From: a virus
Virus record (IMG/VR): IMGVR_UViG_3300042567_001324
Location: 1-50,552 of that record
Strand: one strand, 5' to 3'
Length of the DNA: 50,552 nt
Shown here: piece by piece, positions 26,020-34,184 of the stretch
Layout: each line of letters opens with the position of its first letter
Numbering within the stretch: the first letter of the stretch is position 1
Notes under the pieces: model-generated
Told to the model about the DNA's origin: nothing
What the model saw: only the letters and a program-made list of their open reading frames with translations
Databases searched by the model: none
Position numbers and translations under genes: made by a program

Positions 26020-26682
26020 TTATTCAATTTCGTTCTTGGCAGATGACTCACTCCAATAATTCTGATACTGTATAAATTTATCAGGTTGGCTACTATTTAA
26101 ATAGTCATCAAGAGAAAAACTTCTCTTCCAATTAAATAATCTATTCCTATATTCAAAATCTACTAATTTAGAAAGTTTTAATAAATCCGTCTCGCTTGTC
26201 CATAACTTTTGCGATATAATATTATCATTAATTAGGAATAGGAATTCTTGGTCAATTGGTATGTTATGTATCCTTAGATAAAATTCCTCAATAAATTTAA
26301 GATCCGACAATAAAGAGAAATCTATGCAATAATTGTAGCTAGTAGTGTCTATTTCTGCAGATTGGTCAGACATGATAAAATTTTTTATAAACAAAAAGAA
26401 CTGATCTAAAAAAGAAGTTTCTAAGACTATAGTATTTTTTAAATAATGATTATATGCAATTTGCATTATATTATTAATATTATAATTACAATTAATTCTA
26501 ATTCGTATATAATTACTGTAATTGTTGTTAATTACAGATTGATCATTGATATGGTGTATTTTAACATAATTTGGAGGATTAAGTGCTCCAAATTCTCTTG
26601 GTCGCCAATTATCTTTTAATACCGAAGACAAAAAATCGCCGCGAGCACCTGGTGCAAAATGTATTAGAAGCTTAACATCCAT
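26020..26682 (-). CDS. P-loop-like/sulfotransferase-like protein, copy 2
   Basis: A 220-residue, strongly AT-rich gene rich in Asn and Ile codons. The N-terminal loop HFAPGARGDFLSSVL matches the CAGTGGLFLTSV loop of the product at 9855-10511, and both are followed by a short His-containing segment (KIHHIND; NAHYGP). No Walker A lysine is present. Translation is coupled to the epimerase gene (TAATG junction). Function unknown; a transferase using a nucleotide donor is possible. Confidence 0.4.
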   Translation of the reverse strand: MDVKLLIHFAPGARGDFLSSVLKDNWRPREFGALNPPNYVKIHHINDQSVINNNYSNYIRIRINCNYNINNIMQIAYNHYLKNTIVLETSFLDQFFLFIKNFIMSDQSAEIDTTSYNYCIDFSLLSDLKFIEEFYLRIHNIPIDQEFLFLINDNIISQKLWTSETDLLKLSKLVDFEYRNRLFNWKRSFSLDDYLNSSQPDKFIQYQNYWSESSAKNEIE

Positions 26683-27650
26683 TATAATTTATTTTGCCAA
26701 TAAGACGATGATTTAAACCATTCGTAATAACGCCGAAAGCCTTCCTCAACATCAACTGTAGGAGCATAACCGAAGTCTTCTACAGCACTAGAAATATTTA
26801 ATCGACCACGTTTGGGAAATGCAAGGTCTCTATCCTGCACTTCAATACTGCCTCGACCGGCAATCTTGATAGCAAGTTCAGCAGCATCTTTTAATGTATA
26901 TTGTTGTTTGGCACTGCGTGTGATGTTGTAGATTTTATTATTTGCTTTTTTACTCAAGGTAGCTTGAGCGATTCCCATTGCAGCATCTTCTACATAAGTG
27001 AAGTCTAGTACTTCACTGGCACCTTTAACTCTGAGTGTTTCTCCACGCATGGCACCAAGCATGAACTTGCTTACCACACGATCCTCAACGTCGTATTCAC
27101 CATACACAGCACTGGGACGAATAATTATATATTCGAATCCATGTTGCCGAGCATAATCTTCCACCAGCTTCTCGCCCATGTATTTCATTATGCCGTACTG
27201 TCCAACTGGATTACATACAGCATCTTCGGTTACGTCAGAATCAAAGTTGCCGTACACCATGCTGCTGCTGATATACACAAACTTTTTTACTTTGTGTATT
27301 ACCGCTGCTTCGAGCAAGTTGATCAGACCAGTTACCATGGTCTGACTGGCAGTAACAGGGTCCTGTTGCACAACCTTTTGTCTCGGAAAACTGGCAAGAT
27401 GCACAATGGTTTTAATATTGAAAGTACCAACGAAAGAATTAATTTGTTGGGTGTTTCGGATATCAGTCACATGTGGAATAATATTCATACGCTTGCTGCG
27501 CTCATTGAACAAATATTCTTGTTCGGCTTGCGGTACAAACCCGTAATTGGTTCTACTGTCAATACCAAAGCATTCATGACCTGCTTGTTCAAGAAAACGG
27601 ACAACATTGTGCCCAATAAAACCAGCAGCCCCGGTTACAAGTATTTTCAT
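26682..27650 (-). CDS. NAD-dependent epimerase/dehydratase (extended SDR)
   Basis: A 322-residue nucleotide-sugar enzyme. GAAGFIGHN near the start is the GxxGxxG dinucleotide-binding motif. YGIMK supplies the catalytic Tyr and Lys (YxxxK) after the ISSSMVYG segment. RPSAVYGEYDVEDRV and VLDFTYVEDAAMGI are typical of UDP-sugar epimerases. It is the first gene of a coupled set with the P-loop-like protein and the DegT aminotransferase. The exact sugar cannot be deduced. Confidence 0.85.
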   Translation of the reverse strand: MKILVTGAAGFIGHNVVRFLEQAGHECFGIDSRTNYGFVPQAEQEYLFNERSKRMNIIPHVTDIRNTQQINSFVGTFNIKTIVHLASFPRQKVVQQDPVTASQTMVTGLINLLEAAVIHKVKKFVYISSSMVYGNFDSDVTEDAVCNPVGQYGIMKYMGEKLVEDYARQHGFEYIIIRPSAVYGEYDVEDRVVSKFMLGAMRGETLRVKGASEVLDFTYVEDAAMGIAQATLSKKANNKIYNITRSAKQQYTLKDAAELAIKIAGRGSIEVQDRDLAFPKRGRLNISSAVEDFGYAPTVDVEEGFRRYYEWFKSSSYWQNKL

Positions 27651-27681
27651 TTATAGTCTTCTTAGTCTGAAGTAATTGGTA

Positions 27682-28596
27682 TTACACAGCCATCTTGGCC
27701 AGGATTGGTGGATGACTTTCGTACCCGTCTAATCTAATATCTGCCATGGTAAATTTGGTAATATCTTTTACATCGGGGTTAAGCCATAGTCGTGCAAGCG
27801 GGTAAGGGTCACGCTTCAATTGTTCTTTTACCTGCTCGACATGGTCCAAATATATATGTGCATCGCCGAGTACGTGAACAAACTCGCCTACCTGAAGGTC
27901 ACACACATGAGCAATCATGTGTGTTAACAAACTATAGCTTGCTATGTTAAAGGGTACACCCAAGAACATATCGCAAGAACGTTGATACATTTGGCACGAC
28001 AACTTTCCATCTGCTACATAAAACTGTGCAAAGCAATGACATGGTGGTAGAGCCATTTGATTTAGCTCGCCAGGATTCCACGCAGTTAAAATATGGCGGC
28101 GACCGTTGGGGTCTGTGCGGATACCTTCAATCAACTTGGTCAGCTGATCAACTTCCTGTACTTGAATGTGATTATCAACTCTTCTATAGGTACTACCAAA
28201 GCTGTCTTTGAATGTACCATCAGGCTCGCGTTCCTTGATACTTCGCCAGTGACGCCATTGCACTCCATACACACGGCCCAAGTCACCGTTGTACTTGGCT
28301 TTGGGCTTCCAGTAACTGGATAAAGCATTTGGAGTCCAGATAGTCACAGTACCATCTTTGGTCCCATGCGTGATTTCTGCCAGTCTACGTTCATCACCTG
28401 ACCCTTCAATCATCCAAAGTAGTTCGCCTACTACAGCACGCCAGGCCAGTTTCTTGGTAGTAACTGCGGGGAAGCCTCGGGATAAGTCGTACCTTTGTTG
28501 CATGCCAAATACACCAATGGTACCCACACCCGTGCGATCATCCCTACGAGTTCCTGTTTCAAGCACTTCGTTGAGAGCATTAAGATATGTTTTCAT
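27682..28596 (-). CDS. thyA: Thymidylate synthase
   Basis: A 304-residue protein that methylates dUMP to dTMP with methylenetetrahydrofolate. LPPCHCFAQFYV holds the catalytic Cys. YQRSCDMFLGVPFNIASYSL binds dUMP, and FVHVLGDAHIYLDH lies in the C-terminal active-site region. The family is usually ~264-290 residues, so this is normal with a small insertion. Its ATG overlaps the DHFR stop (TAATG), so the two are made together, which fits because the synthase releases dihydrofolate. Confidence 0.95.
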   Translation of the reverse strand: MKTYLNALNEVLETGTRRDDRTGVGTIGVFGMQQRYDLSRGFPAVTTKKLAWRAVVGELLWMIEGSGDERRLAEITHGTKDGTVTIWTPNALSSYWKPKAKYNGDLGRVYGVQWRHWRSIKEREPDGTFKDSFGSTYRRVDNHIQVQEVDQLTKLIEGIRTDPNGRRHILTAWNPGELNQMALPPCHCFAQFYVADGKLSCQMYQRSCDMFLGVPFNIASYSLLTHMIAHVCDLQVGEFVHVLGDAHIYLDHVEQVKEQLKRDPYPLARLWLNPDVKDITKFTMADIRLDGYESHPPILAKMAV

Positions 28597-29105
28597 TACA
28601 GAGGTCTGAATATGTCTATATTTTTGTATATACTAAAGTTTAACATTTTATCTGTACTAGGTCTACTACTTGTTATCCGCATGCCGGTCATAAAGGCACG
28701 CAGGTCTATACGGACTTCTGAGTATGCAGCACCTTTACGATGTGTGACATACGCATAGTCAATCAAATCTTTGCAGTCCATGATAAGATCTGGACCGCCC
28801 AGTATAAAGATATTCCGGTCCGGAAACAGAACTTGTAGTTCTTTTATTTTTGCTTTGTAATCACCTGATAGCCTACGTACACTGGGGTATCCTGTAACAG
28901 GCTTGCTGCTAACTACACAGTTGATCCGATTAGGCAATGGTTTTTTCATTTTGGGATCATCCCAAGTCTTGCGGCCCATGACTACAATTTGGTTTGCGGT
29001 ATGTTCCTTGAACCATGCCATGTCTTCAGCATCCATGGGCCAGGGCAGTGTTCCACGATTACCAAATGTTCCCATTTGGTCTGTGGCAAATATAGTACAA
29101 ATCAT
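28596..29105 (-). CDS. folA: Dihydrofolate reductase
   Basis: A 169-residue protein reducing dihydrofolate to tetrahydrofolate with NADPH. Family marks: NRGTLPWPMDAEDMAWFKEH (substrate site), VVMGRKTWDDP, NIFILGGPDLIM with the Gly-Gly motif. The active-site acid aligns with the PMDAEDM segment. It sits directly before thyA with a TAATG junction. T4-like phages carry the same pair (frd and td). Confidence 0.9.
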   Translation of the reverse strand: MICTIFATDQMGTFGNRGTLPWPMDAEDMAWFKEHTANQIVVMGRKTWDDPKMKKPLPNRINCVVSSKPVTGYPSVRRLSGDYKAKIKELQVLFPDRNIFILGGPDLIMDCKDLIDYAYVTHRKGAAYSEVRIDLRAFMTGMRITSSRPSTDKMLNFSIYKNIDIFRPL

Positions 29106-29110
29106 TTTTG

Positions 29111-29455
29111 TTATAGGTTTTTTAGTAGTTCGTCTGTGGCAGGTTGCACCACCCGGGCAACAGCTTTGACACTTATAAAAAAATCAATGTCATTGATGAT
29201 GTTGTCTAGAGCTTGTAGTTTTGCTTTGATATCGTATTCTAGATCATCGGGATCCATGCCTTCATCTAGTAGATCTCGTATATTAATTTTTACAATAGTT
29301 CCGTCGGTGAGATTCACGTTGATACTTTCTAGCATTGTGATGGGAATTTCTTTCTTTTCTACACTCTTTAAGATAGTTTCCCATTTGGCTTTGCTAGTTA
29401 AATTAAGCCGCTTGCTTTTTGGTTGTTGCGGTTTTTTTGGTTTTTGTTCCGACAT
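29111..29455 (-). CDS. Conserved-looking phage protein of unknown function
   Basis: A 114-residue protein. A Lys/Pro/Gln-rich N-terminus (EQKPKKPQQPKSKRL) precedes an alpha/beta body (ESINVNLTDGTIVKINIRDLL) and a helical end. There is no catalytic motif. The start lies inside the end of the preceding gene (53-base overlap) and AAGG precedes the ATG. A 5-base gap separates it from the DHFR gene. Confidence 0.55.
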   Translation of the reverse strand: MSEQKPKKPQQPKSKRLNLTSKAKWETILKSVEKKEIPITMLESINVNLTDGTIVKINIRDLLDEGMDPDDLEYDIKAKLQALDNIINDIDFFISVKAVARVVQPATDELLKNL

Positions 29456-30104
29456 TTTTTGCCTTTGGATCTAGATTTAATGCTTCTGATTTTAAACGAG
29501 CAGCTTCAGCCAGCATCTGCTGCGCACTGGCTTCCATCTTCTCAGCCTGTTCCATCCGTTGTGTAGCTAGATCAGTATCACTTAACATACCAGTTAGCAT
29601 GTCGGCTGCACTGGTATTTCCTTGAGCTTCGCGCATTTTTCTTTCGCCAAGTTCTTTAATTTCTGCACGTCGTGGTTGATTCTTGTCGGTGTTGTTTTTC
29701 TTACCGACCATGCCTCTGTTACTGTCTAGATTTTGCAGTCGATCCATGGCCTCTTGTCCCTTGGCCATTTCGTCAAGAATGTCATTGAGTTCATCCAGGC
29801 GAACTGAACTGTTTGAAGTAGGAGTAACCAACACTTGATTGGTAGGAACCTTTTTCATTAATCCGTTACGGTGCAGACTTTCCAAACAATTGTTACCGTC
29901 GGCCATGATGGTTCTAAACAGTACTTCACTTACATCAATTGCAGCTTGTCCTTGCGGGCTCTCTACTGCTCGCATGACTTCGTCGTGTACCATTCTGGGC
30001 AATAGGTCACTGTAAATTACTAGTGCCATATGGGTAAGCTCAGGTATTTTTCTAAATACAATAACGCATCTCTTGTCGTTGTGTTTGCCAACATGTTTGA
30101 TCAT
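29403..30104 (-). CDS. Conserved-looking phage protein with coiled-coil C-terminus
   Basis: A 233-residue protein. Residues 1-95 form an ordered domain (CVIVFRKIPELTHMALVIYS; SPQGQAAIDVSEVLFRTIMA; LMKKVPTNQVLVTP). The rest is Glu/Ala/Lys/Met-rich, likely coiled coil, ending in a basic tail (KTKKTATTKKQAA). I recall similar N-terminal domains in marine T4-like phages without a known role. It may bind nucleic acid or act as a scaffold; nothing in the sequence decides. Confidence 0.55.
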   Translation of the reverse strand: MIKHVGKHNDKRCVIVFRKIPELTHMALVIYSDLLPRMVHDEVMRAVESPQGQAAIDVSEVLFRTIMADGNNCLESLHRNGLMKKVPTNQVLVTPTSNSSVRLDELNDILDEMAKGQEAMDRLQNLDSNRGMVGKKNNTDKNQPRRAEIKELGERKMREAQGNTSAADMLTGMLSDTDLATQRMEQAEKMEASAQQMLAEAARLKSEALNLDPKAKNVGTKTKKTATTKKQAA

Positions 30105-30118
30105 ATTAATCTCCTTGA

Positions 30119-30352
30119 TTATTCGGTTGTGTGTGGGGTGTCTGATTCGGGCTGCGGCGGTGGATTAAGGGCTCCGCTTGCTTGAAGAAACTTGGTTAGT
30201 TTCTCGTACACGTTGCCTACCGCAGACATTTCTTCTGCCTTGATAGCTCCACGCTCTGCAGTAACTCGAATAAGGTTAAGCAAAAGCACCAGGTCTGTTA
30301 GTGCCAGGCTTGGAGGAGGGGCTTCTTCGGTAATTTGGGTTGATTGTTCCAT
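30119..30352 (-). CDS. Small protein of unknown function
   Basis: A 77-residue acidic protein with a helical middle (LALTDLVLLLNLIRVTAERG) and a Pro/Glu-rich tail. GGAGA precedes the ATG at a 5-base spacing. A 22-bp perfect palindrome lies just upstream. The composition and the neat ribosome binding site support a real gene. Confidence 0.5.
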   Translation of the reverse strand: MEQSTQITEEAPPPSLALTDLVLLLNLIRVTAERGAIKAEEMSAVGNVYEKLTKFLQASGALNPPPQPESDTPHTTE

Positions 30353-30362
30353 GTGTTCTCCA

Positions 30363-30384
30363 TTAAATAACTATAGTTATTTAA
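30363..30384. repeat. 22-bp perfect palindrome before the 77-codon gene
   Basis: TTAAATAACTATAGTTATTTAA is its own reverse complement. It lies 11-32 bases before the ATG at 30352, next to its GGAGA site. It could be a dimeric repressor operator or an RNA hairpin. TATAGT in its centre resembles a -10 box, but no -35 box is seen at the right distance. Confidence 0.45.
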
Positions 30385-30408
30385 CTAAGAACAAAACTGT
30401 GGAAATTT

Positions 30409-30693
30409 TTATCTGTGAGGTTGAATCTGGTCCAGGCACAAACTAAACATGCTGGCTTCGCCTGGAATTTCAAAGGCAGCACATGAATCCATAACCAACG
30501 TGCCAGATTCTGATATATAGAACCAGTCACCAAACCAAAATCGTCCTTCTAAATTTTCCCAAATCCAGTCAGTAACCATCTTGTTCTGACCACGCAAGTC
30601 AAACTGCACCTTGACAAAATGGGGCGGACATCGCGCTAATTCACGTAGTCCGTGTACAGTTAACGGATTGGCCTCTCCGTTACGTAGCGTCAA
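30409..30693 (-). CDS. Conserved-looking phage protein of unknown function, TTG start
   Basis: A 94-residue protein. The frame is open further upstream, but that part lies inside the preceding gene. A TTG at 30693 preceded by GAGG with a 6-base spacing is the best start (TLRNGEANPLTVHGLREL). WIWENLEGRFWFGDWFYI is a Trp/Phe-rich beta segment. No family is recognised. It overlaps the preceding gene by 14 bases. Confidence 0.5.
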   Translation of the reverse strand: MTLRNGEANPLTVHGLRELARCPPHFVKVQFDLRGQNKMVTDWIWENLEGRFWFGDWFYISESGTLVMDSCAAFEIPGEASMFSLCLDQIQPHR

Positions 30694-30967
30694 TTTTTTC
30701 CTCTTTGTTGTCTTCAACAATGACCATCTTATAAAGATCTGCTGTAATACTGGTATCGGGACGTTGCACACGATCAACCAACACCAATGTGGCCTGCTCT
30801 ACAAAGGTACTCATCATTTCTAATTGCCCGGTGATGCTGGCAATCTCTGCTGCTCGGGCAAGGTCCTCAAGCGCATCTTCGGTCCGCAGCAGACGAGTCT
30901 GCAGATCGTTGATCAATTGTTTTATTTTTTTACTGGTCTTAATATTGTTAAAGTCAACAGGTTCCAT
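30680..30967 (-). CDS. Small helical protein of unknown function
   Basis: A 95-residue protein from the ATG at 30967, which overlaps the upstream stop as TAATG and is preferred over 30985. Helix-rich with heptad-like spacing (LINDLQTRLLRTEDALEDLARAAEIASI), so a coiled coil is likely. The end is acidic-basic (VEDNKEEKIDAT). Function unknown. Confidence 0.5.
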   Translation of the reverse strand: MEPVDFNNIKTSKKIKQLINDLQTRLLRTEDALEDLARAAEIASITGQLEMMSTFVEQATLVLVDRVQRPDTSITADLYKMVIVEDNKEEKIDAT

Positions 30968-31185
30968 TATACGTGTTCCTTCCATTCAAATCCAACATAG
31001 TATTCCATTAATACCTCCATTGCATTTTTATAACGGTAATTATGTTCAAGATCCTCTTGTTTATACTTAGGCAATTCCTCGGCTGATTCTAAGTTTTCAA
31101 TGTCTAAACAAAGTGCTTTATAATCTTGAATCAAGATACTTTTCATGAGGCCATCTACCGCTTCGCTATTTAAATCAACTATCAT
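30967..31185 (-). CDS. Small acidic protein of unknown function
   Basis: A 72-residue protein from the ATG at 31185, two bases after the stop of the VWA gene. The upstream part of the open frame falls inside that gene and is not counted. The helical sequence (DGLMKSILIQDYKALCLDIE; YKNAMEVLMEYYVGFEWKEH) has no recognised motif. Coupled to the next gene by TAATG. Confidence 0.5.
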   Translation of the reverse strand: MIVDLNSEAVDGLMKSILIQDYKALCLDIENLESAEELPKYKQEDLEHNYRYKNAMEVLMEYYVGFEWKEHV

Positions 31186-31187
31186 GA

Positions 31188-32456
31188 TTATTTGCCTTTC
31201 GCTGCATCTTCGTAATGCGCCCAAATACCCCATGGTGGTTCACAACCAGGATTGCCTTTGATGATCCATACTGTTTCACAGTAACTTTCCTCGCCCCACT
31301 CACCAAATGGCATGCCGTCTGTGAACATGATAAACTTCTTGGGTTCAATTGCGTTGTCTTTCATAAACTCCCAATTGGCCATGAAGTCTGTGCCACCACC
31401 TCCGGCAGGTTCGTACTCCATAATGTCGTCAATGTTGTCTGACGTATATGTCTGCACGTTATAGATTTCAGTATCAAAGCACCACAGCGTGATCTTGTAC
31501 TCGTCAAAGGCTTCCATAATACCTTTGATCTCACCCAAGAACGCTTTGCTATCTTCCTCACTGATACTACCTGATTGGTCCATAGCAATACATACATCAA
31601 TCATCTCACCTGGCTTGAGCCCTGGCATGATGGCATCCATGTGCCATCCTTTGCGACTTGGTCTAGCCCATGTATAATCGTTCTTGATTGTGCTTTGAAT
31701 CTGTTGTTGCAGTAGCTCTTTCCAACCAATGACTGGTTCTGTTAAGTCTCTTAACAAACGTTTGACACCGCTGGGTAAATTGCCTGCGCCTGCACTTTGT
31801 GCAGCAGCAATCACAGCACCTTTAATTTCGTCCTTGATAGCATCACGTTCTTCTTTGCTCAACCGAGGCCGCTTTCCACCCTGCTCATCCCCGTCGTCAC
31901 CTGATCCGCCGTTACCATCTTCATCTTCTTCTAAATGATCATCAAGAATCATTTGTTCAAGTTGATCAATATTGATCTTTTTTGCATTCTGATAAAGATA
32001 GTCATATACTTCTTCGTAACTCATATCCTTGAACTTGTTGTCAAACAAGATTGGGCATACACTGATCTTCTCACCAATGCGCTGTTCTATCAAGTCTTGA
32101 TTGACGCAGTAGTCTGCAGCAATATTGCTTAGTCTTGGTTGACGATCACCGCGCCGACCCATGTGATCATAAACCGCATGCAGAATCTCATGCCCAACCA
32201 AAAACTCAAGTTGTTTCAGCGGCATCTTGTCAACAAACTCGCTGTTGTAATAAAATTTACGTCCGTCTGTAGCAGCAGTGCCGCACCAGGCATCAGCATT
32301 GGTCAAGGTCATTCTGGTTGCCAGCTGCCCAAAGAACGGAGCCTTTAACAACAAGCCAATACGGGCAGTAGTAAGTTTCTCTCTAGCAACGGCATCTGTT
32401 TTTGGATTCGTTACTGTGACTACGTTGGACTTGTCAATTGCTGTACTTTCAGCCAT
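31188..32456 (-). CDS. VWA/metallopeptidase-like protein (DUF2201 type)
   Basis: A 422-residue protein. HEILH at residues 89-93, with a further His at 97, forms an HExxH zinc-protease-like motif in the N-terminal domain. A low-complexity acidic linker (about 170-200) follows. The C-terminal VWA-like domain has a MIDAS-type metal site (AMDQSGSISEED), a Thr in GGGGTDFM and an Asp in FTDGMPFG. The two-domain order matches the DUF2201 family. Next to a MoxR ATPase, it probably acts with it as a chaperone-like or metal-insertion pair, as described for bacterial MoxR/VWA systems. It has its own near-perfect promoter. Confidence 0.8.
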   Translation of the reverse strand: MAESTAIDKSNVVTVTNPKTDAVAREKLTTARIGLLLKAPFFGQLATRMTLTNADAWCGTAATDGRKFYYNSEFVDKMPLKQLEFLVGHEILHAVYDHMGRRGDRQPRLSNIAADYCVNQDLIEQRIGEKISVCPILFDNKFKDMSYEEVYDYLYQNAKKINIDQLEQMILDDHLEEDEDGNGGSGDDGDEQGGKRPRLSKEERDAIKDEIKGAVIAAAQSAGAGNLPSGVKRLLRDLTEPVIGWKELLQQQIQSTIKNDYTWARPSRKGWHMDAIMPGLKPGEMIDVCIAMDQSGSISEEDSKAFLGEIKGIMEAFDEYKITLWCFDTEIYNVQTYTSDNIDDIMEYEPAGGGGTDFMANWEFMKDNAIEPKKFIMFTDGMPFGEWGEESYCETVWIIKGNPGCEPPWGIWAHYEDAAKGK

Positions 32457-32480
32457 GTTGTCTCCTTAATGTATAACTGT

Positions 32481-32509
32481 ATTATATGACATTTACAAAT
32501 TACTGTCAA
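32481..32509 (-). promoter_or_regulatory. Perfect-consensus sigma70 promoter for the VWA gene
   Basis: On the minus strand: TTGACA (plus 32504-32509), a 17-base spacer, then TATAAT (plus 32481-32486). Both hexamers and the spacing match consensus exactly. The ATG at 32456 follows after an AAGGAG site. A host-type holoenzyme would be expected to use it early in infection. Confidence 0.8.
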
Positions 32510-32517
32510 TTGTGCAT

Positions 32518-32547
32518 ACAAAATGGGGGCCTAAGCCCCCATTTTGT
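32518..32547 (-). terminator. Stem-loop terminator after the MoxR gene
   Basis: A perfect 13-bp stem (arms 32518-32530 and 32535-32547) with a 4-base loop, beginning right after the MoxR stop codon. The stem holds a GC core of six pairs (GGGGGC) flanked by A/T, so the U-rich part is inside the stem. It could work in both directions. It separates the MoxR gene from the promoter of the VWA gene. Confidence 0.7.
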
Positions 32548-33654
32548 TTACTTGCTGGAACCTGCTGCTGCTAACACATACTTGCCGTATTTGGCATGGA
32601 ACTCATCAAAGCTAGGCATCTTGCCAGGCACCAACGGTAAGTCGTATGTGGTGAGCGCAACCCTGGCACCCATGACAGTGACTTCGGTACTAAAGTTATC
32701 CATCATGAATCGCAAGAAGTTGTCGGCCATGCTATGAAAATCAGTGATTTTGTCTTTGCCGTTTTTCTTATAGTAGTCCTGGAGCTCGTAGCACATGGAT
32801 GTGGTCAAAGAATACATAGCCGAAACTTCTTTGGTCTTGAGTTCTTTGACTTTGCCTGACAGAATGTCTTCAGGCTTGGGTAAGTTAGCCGCATGTTTGC
32901 GATGCGCCATGAATTTAACAGCGGCACCTTCGCCAACACAACCTGCAATCAAGTCAGTGAGTTCGCCATTGGGTGTACCAGTGTCGTAGCAGAATTCGCT
33001 TGCAAAGGTCCAGGTACGCGGTGTAGCAAAACTACGACTATTACTGCGCGGATCAAAATCAAACAGGTCTGCTTTGGCAAAACTCAAATAGCCAACAACA
33101 TCTGGATGGATTTTATTTTTAACCGCCCAGTTCTGCCAGCTTGCAAAGTCTGGACGAATCTCCAAATGCAAGAAACGATTTGCAAGTGGACTTGGCATAC
33201 GATATGTGACGCCTTTGTCGCTGTCACGATTGCCCGCGGCTACCATTACAACATTGTTTGGCAAACGATATTTGCCAATTCGGCGATTCAAAATCAATTG
33301 ATAGGCTGCGGCTTGCACTGCCGGCGCAGCTGAGTTCATCTCGTCCAGCAGCAGAACCACAATTGGATACTGTGCTGCTAGCTCTTCGTCAGGCAAGTCA
33401 ATTGGCGGCGCCCAATCCATCTTTTCATTGTTCTTATTAAAGAACGGGATACCGCGCAAGTCAGTGGGCTCCATTTGACTTAGACGCAAGTCAATCATGT
33501 GTCCGCCAAGTTCTTCAGTGATATCAGCTACAACTTCACTCTTGCCCACACCCGGTGGTCCCCAAAGAAAGATAGGACGTTGCAATTTAAAACAACGAAG
33601 AATGCGACTACGTGCTTCTTCGGGTGTAACTGTACGGCTTTCTGTGACTGCCAT
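32548..33654 (-). CDS. MoxR-type AAA+ ATPase
   Basis: A 368-residue protein. Walker A is at residues 32-39 (GPPGVGKS), Walker B is VVLLLDEMNSA, and AAGNRDSDKG supplies sensor 1. SPLANRFLHLEI matches the MoxR arginine-finger region. MoxR ATPases pair with VWA-domain proteins, and the VWA gene follows immediately, although each has its own promoter. It may assemble or activate a phage or host complex; the target is unknown. Confidence 0.85.
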   Translation of the reverse strand: MAVTESRTVTPEEARSRILRCFKLQRPIFLWGPPGVGKSEVVADITEELGGHMIDLRLSQMEPTDLRGIPFFNKNNEKMDWAPPIDLPDEELAAQYPIVVLLLDEMNSAAPAVQAAAYQLILNRRIGKYRLPNNVVMVAAGNRDSDKGVTYRMPSPLANRFLHLEIRPDFASWQNWAVKNKIHPDVVGYLSFAKADLFDFDPRSNSRSFATPRTWTFASEFCYDTGTPNGELTDLIAGCVGEGAAVKFMAHRKHAANLPKPEDILSGKVKELKTKEVSAMYSLTTSMCYELQDYYKKNGKDKITDFHSMADNFLRFMMDNFSTEVTVMGARVALTTYDLPLVPGKMPSFDEFHAKYGKYVLAAAGSSK

Positions 33655-33682
33655 TTTAAATTCCTCTCACTGTTAAAACATT

Positions 33683-33711
33683 ATTATATGACATAGTTAA
33701 ATTAATGTCTG
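33683..33711 (-). promoter_or_regulatory. Sigma70-like promoter for the MoxR gene
   Basis: On the minus strand: CAGACA (4/6), a 17-base spacer, then TATAAT. The bases TGTCATATAAT match exactly those at the VWA-gene promoter, so the two genes may share control. The ATG at 33654 follows a GAGAGGA site. Confidence 0.6.
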
Positions 33712-33737
33712 TGGCTGTTACCCCACAGACTATCAAA

Positions 33738-34124
33738 TTACAACGATCCTGCGGCACGTTTCTCTGCAACTTTGACTTCCTTTGACGCGAACCATTCAAT
33801 TGCAAACGCTTCTGGGGTTTGACCTTTGCGTGGCTTGTCACCAACACGCTTTGCTACTTTAGCAACAGTTGCAGTTTTAGCAACCTTTGCTACTTTAGCA
33901 ACTGTTGCAGATTTAGCAACACGAGGCGCCTTTGCAGCAGTCATGCCCACTTGTGCAAGATATGCAACAGCAGCTTCTTTATCCATTGCAGCAGGCAACT
34001 CAATCATGTTTACATTTGTGCAACCAAAACGCTCAAGTGCTTTGGCTCGTTTAGCGTCGTTAGCAAATTTGTAAACTGTTGCGCCATTTTCTGTACAAGT
34101 TCCTGCAAAAGTAAATGTTTTCAT
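33738..34124 (-). CDS. Small protein with Ala/Lys/Val repeat, possible nucleic-acid binding
   Basis: A 128-residue protein. The N-terminal ~60 residues form a small alpha/beta domain (TFTFAGTCTENGATVYKFAN). Then come repeats of V-A-K and A-T-V-A-K (SATVAKVAKVAKTATVAKVA), and a C-terminal part (GQTPEAFAIEWFASKEV). Histone H1-like basic repeats of this type bind DNA in other proteins; that role here is inference. It has its own promoter and an AAGGAG site. Confidence 0.55.
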   Translation of the reverse strand: MKTFTFAGTCTENGATVYKFANDAKRAKALERFGCTNVNMIELPAAMDKEAAVAYLAQVGMTAAKAPRVAKSATVAKVAKVAKTATVAKVAKRVGDKPRKGQTPEAFAIEWFASKEVKVAEKRAAGSL

Positions 34125-34155
34125 TTTTACGCTCCTTACTAGTTAGTGTACATAC

Positions 34156-34184
34156 ATTATAGCAAATGGGTGATTTTTGGTCTA
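34156..34184 (-). promoter_or_regulatory. Sigma70-like promoter with extended -10
   Basis: On the minus strand: TAGACC (4/6), a 17-base spacer, and TATAAT preceded by TGC (extended -10). It lies 31 bases before the ATG at 34124. The stretch TTTGCTATAATGTA is shared with the promoter at 34546-34574. Confidence 0.6.

Noticed and set aside
27141-27656. 171-codon plus-strand frame opposite the epimerase
   Set aside because: Antisense to a well-conserved NAD-dependent epimerase; no family features.
28989-29474. 161-codon plus-strand frame near DHFR
   Set aside because: Antisense to DHFR and its neighbour; low-complexity Ser/Phe content typical of shadow frames.
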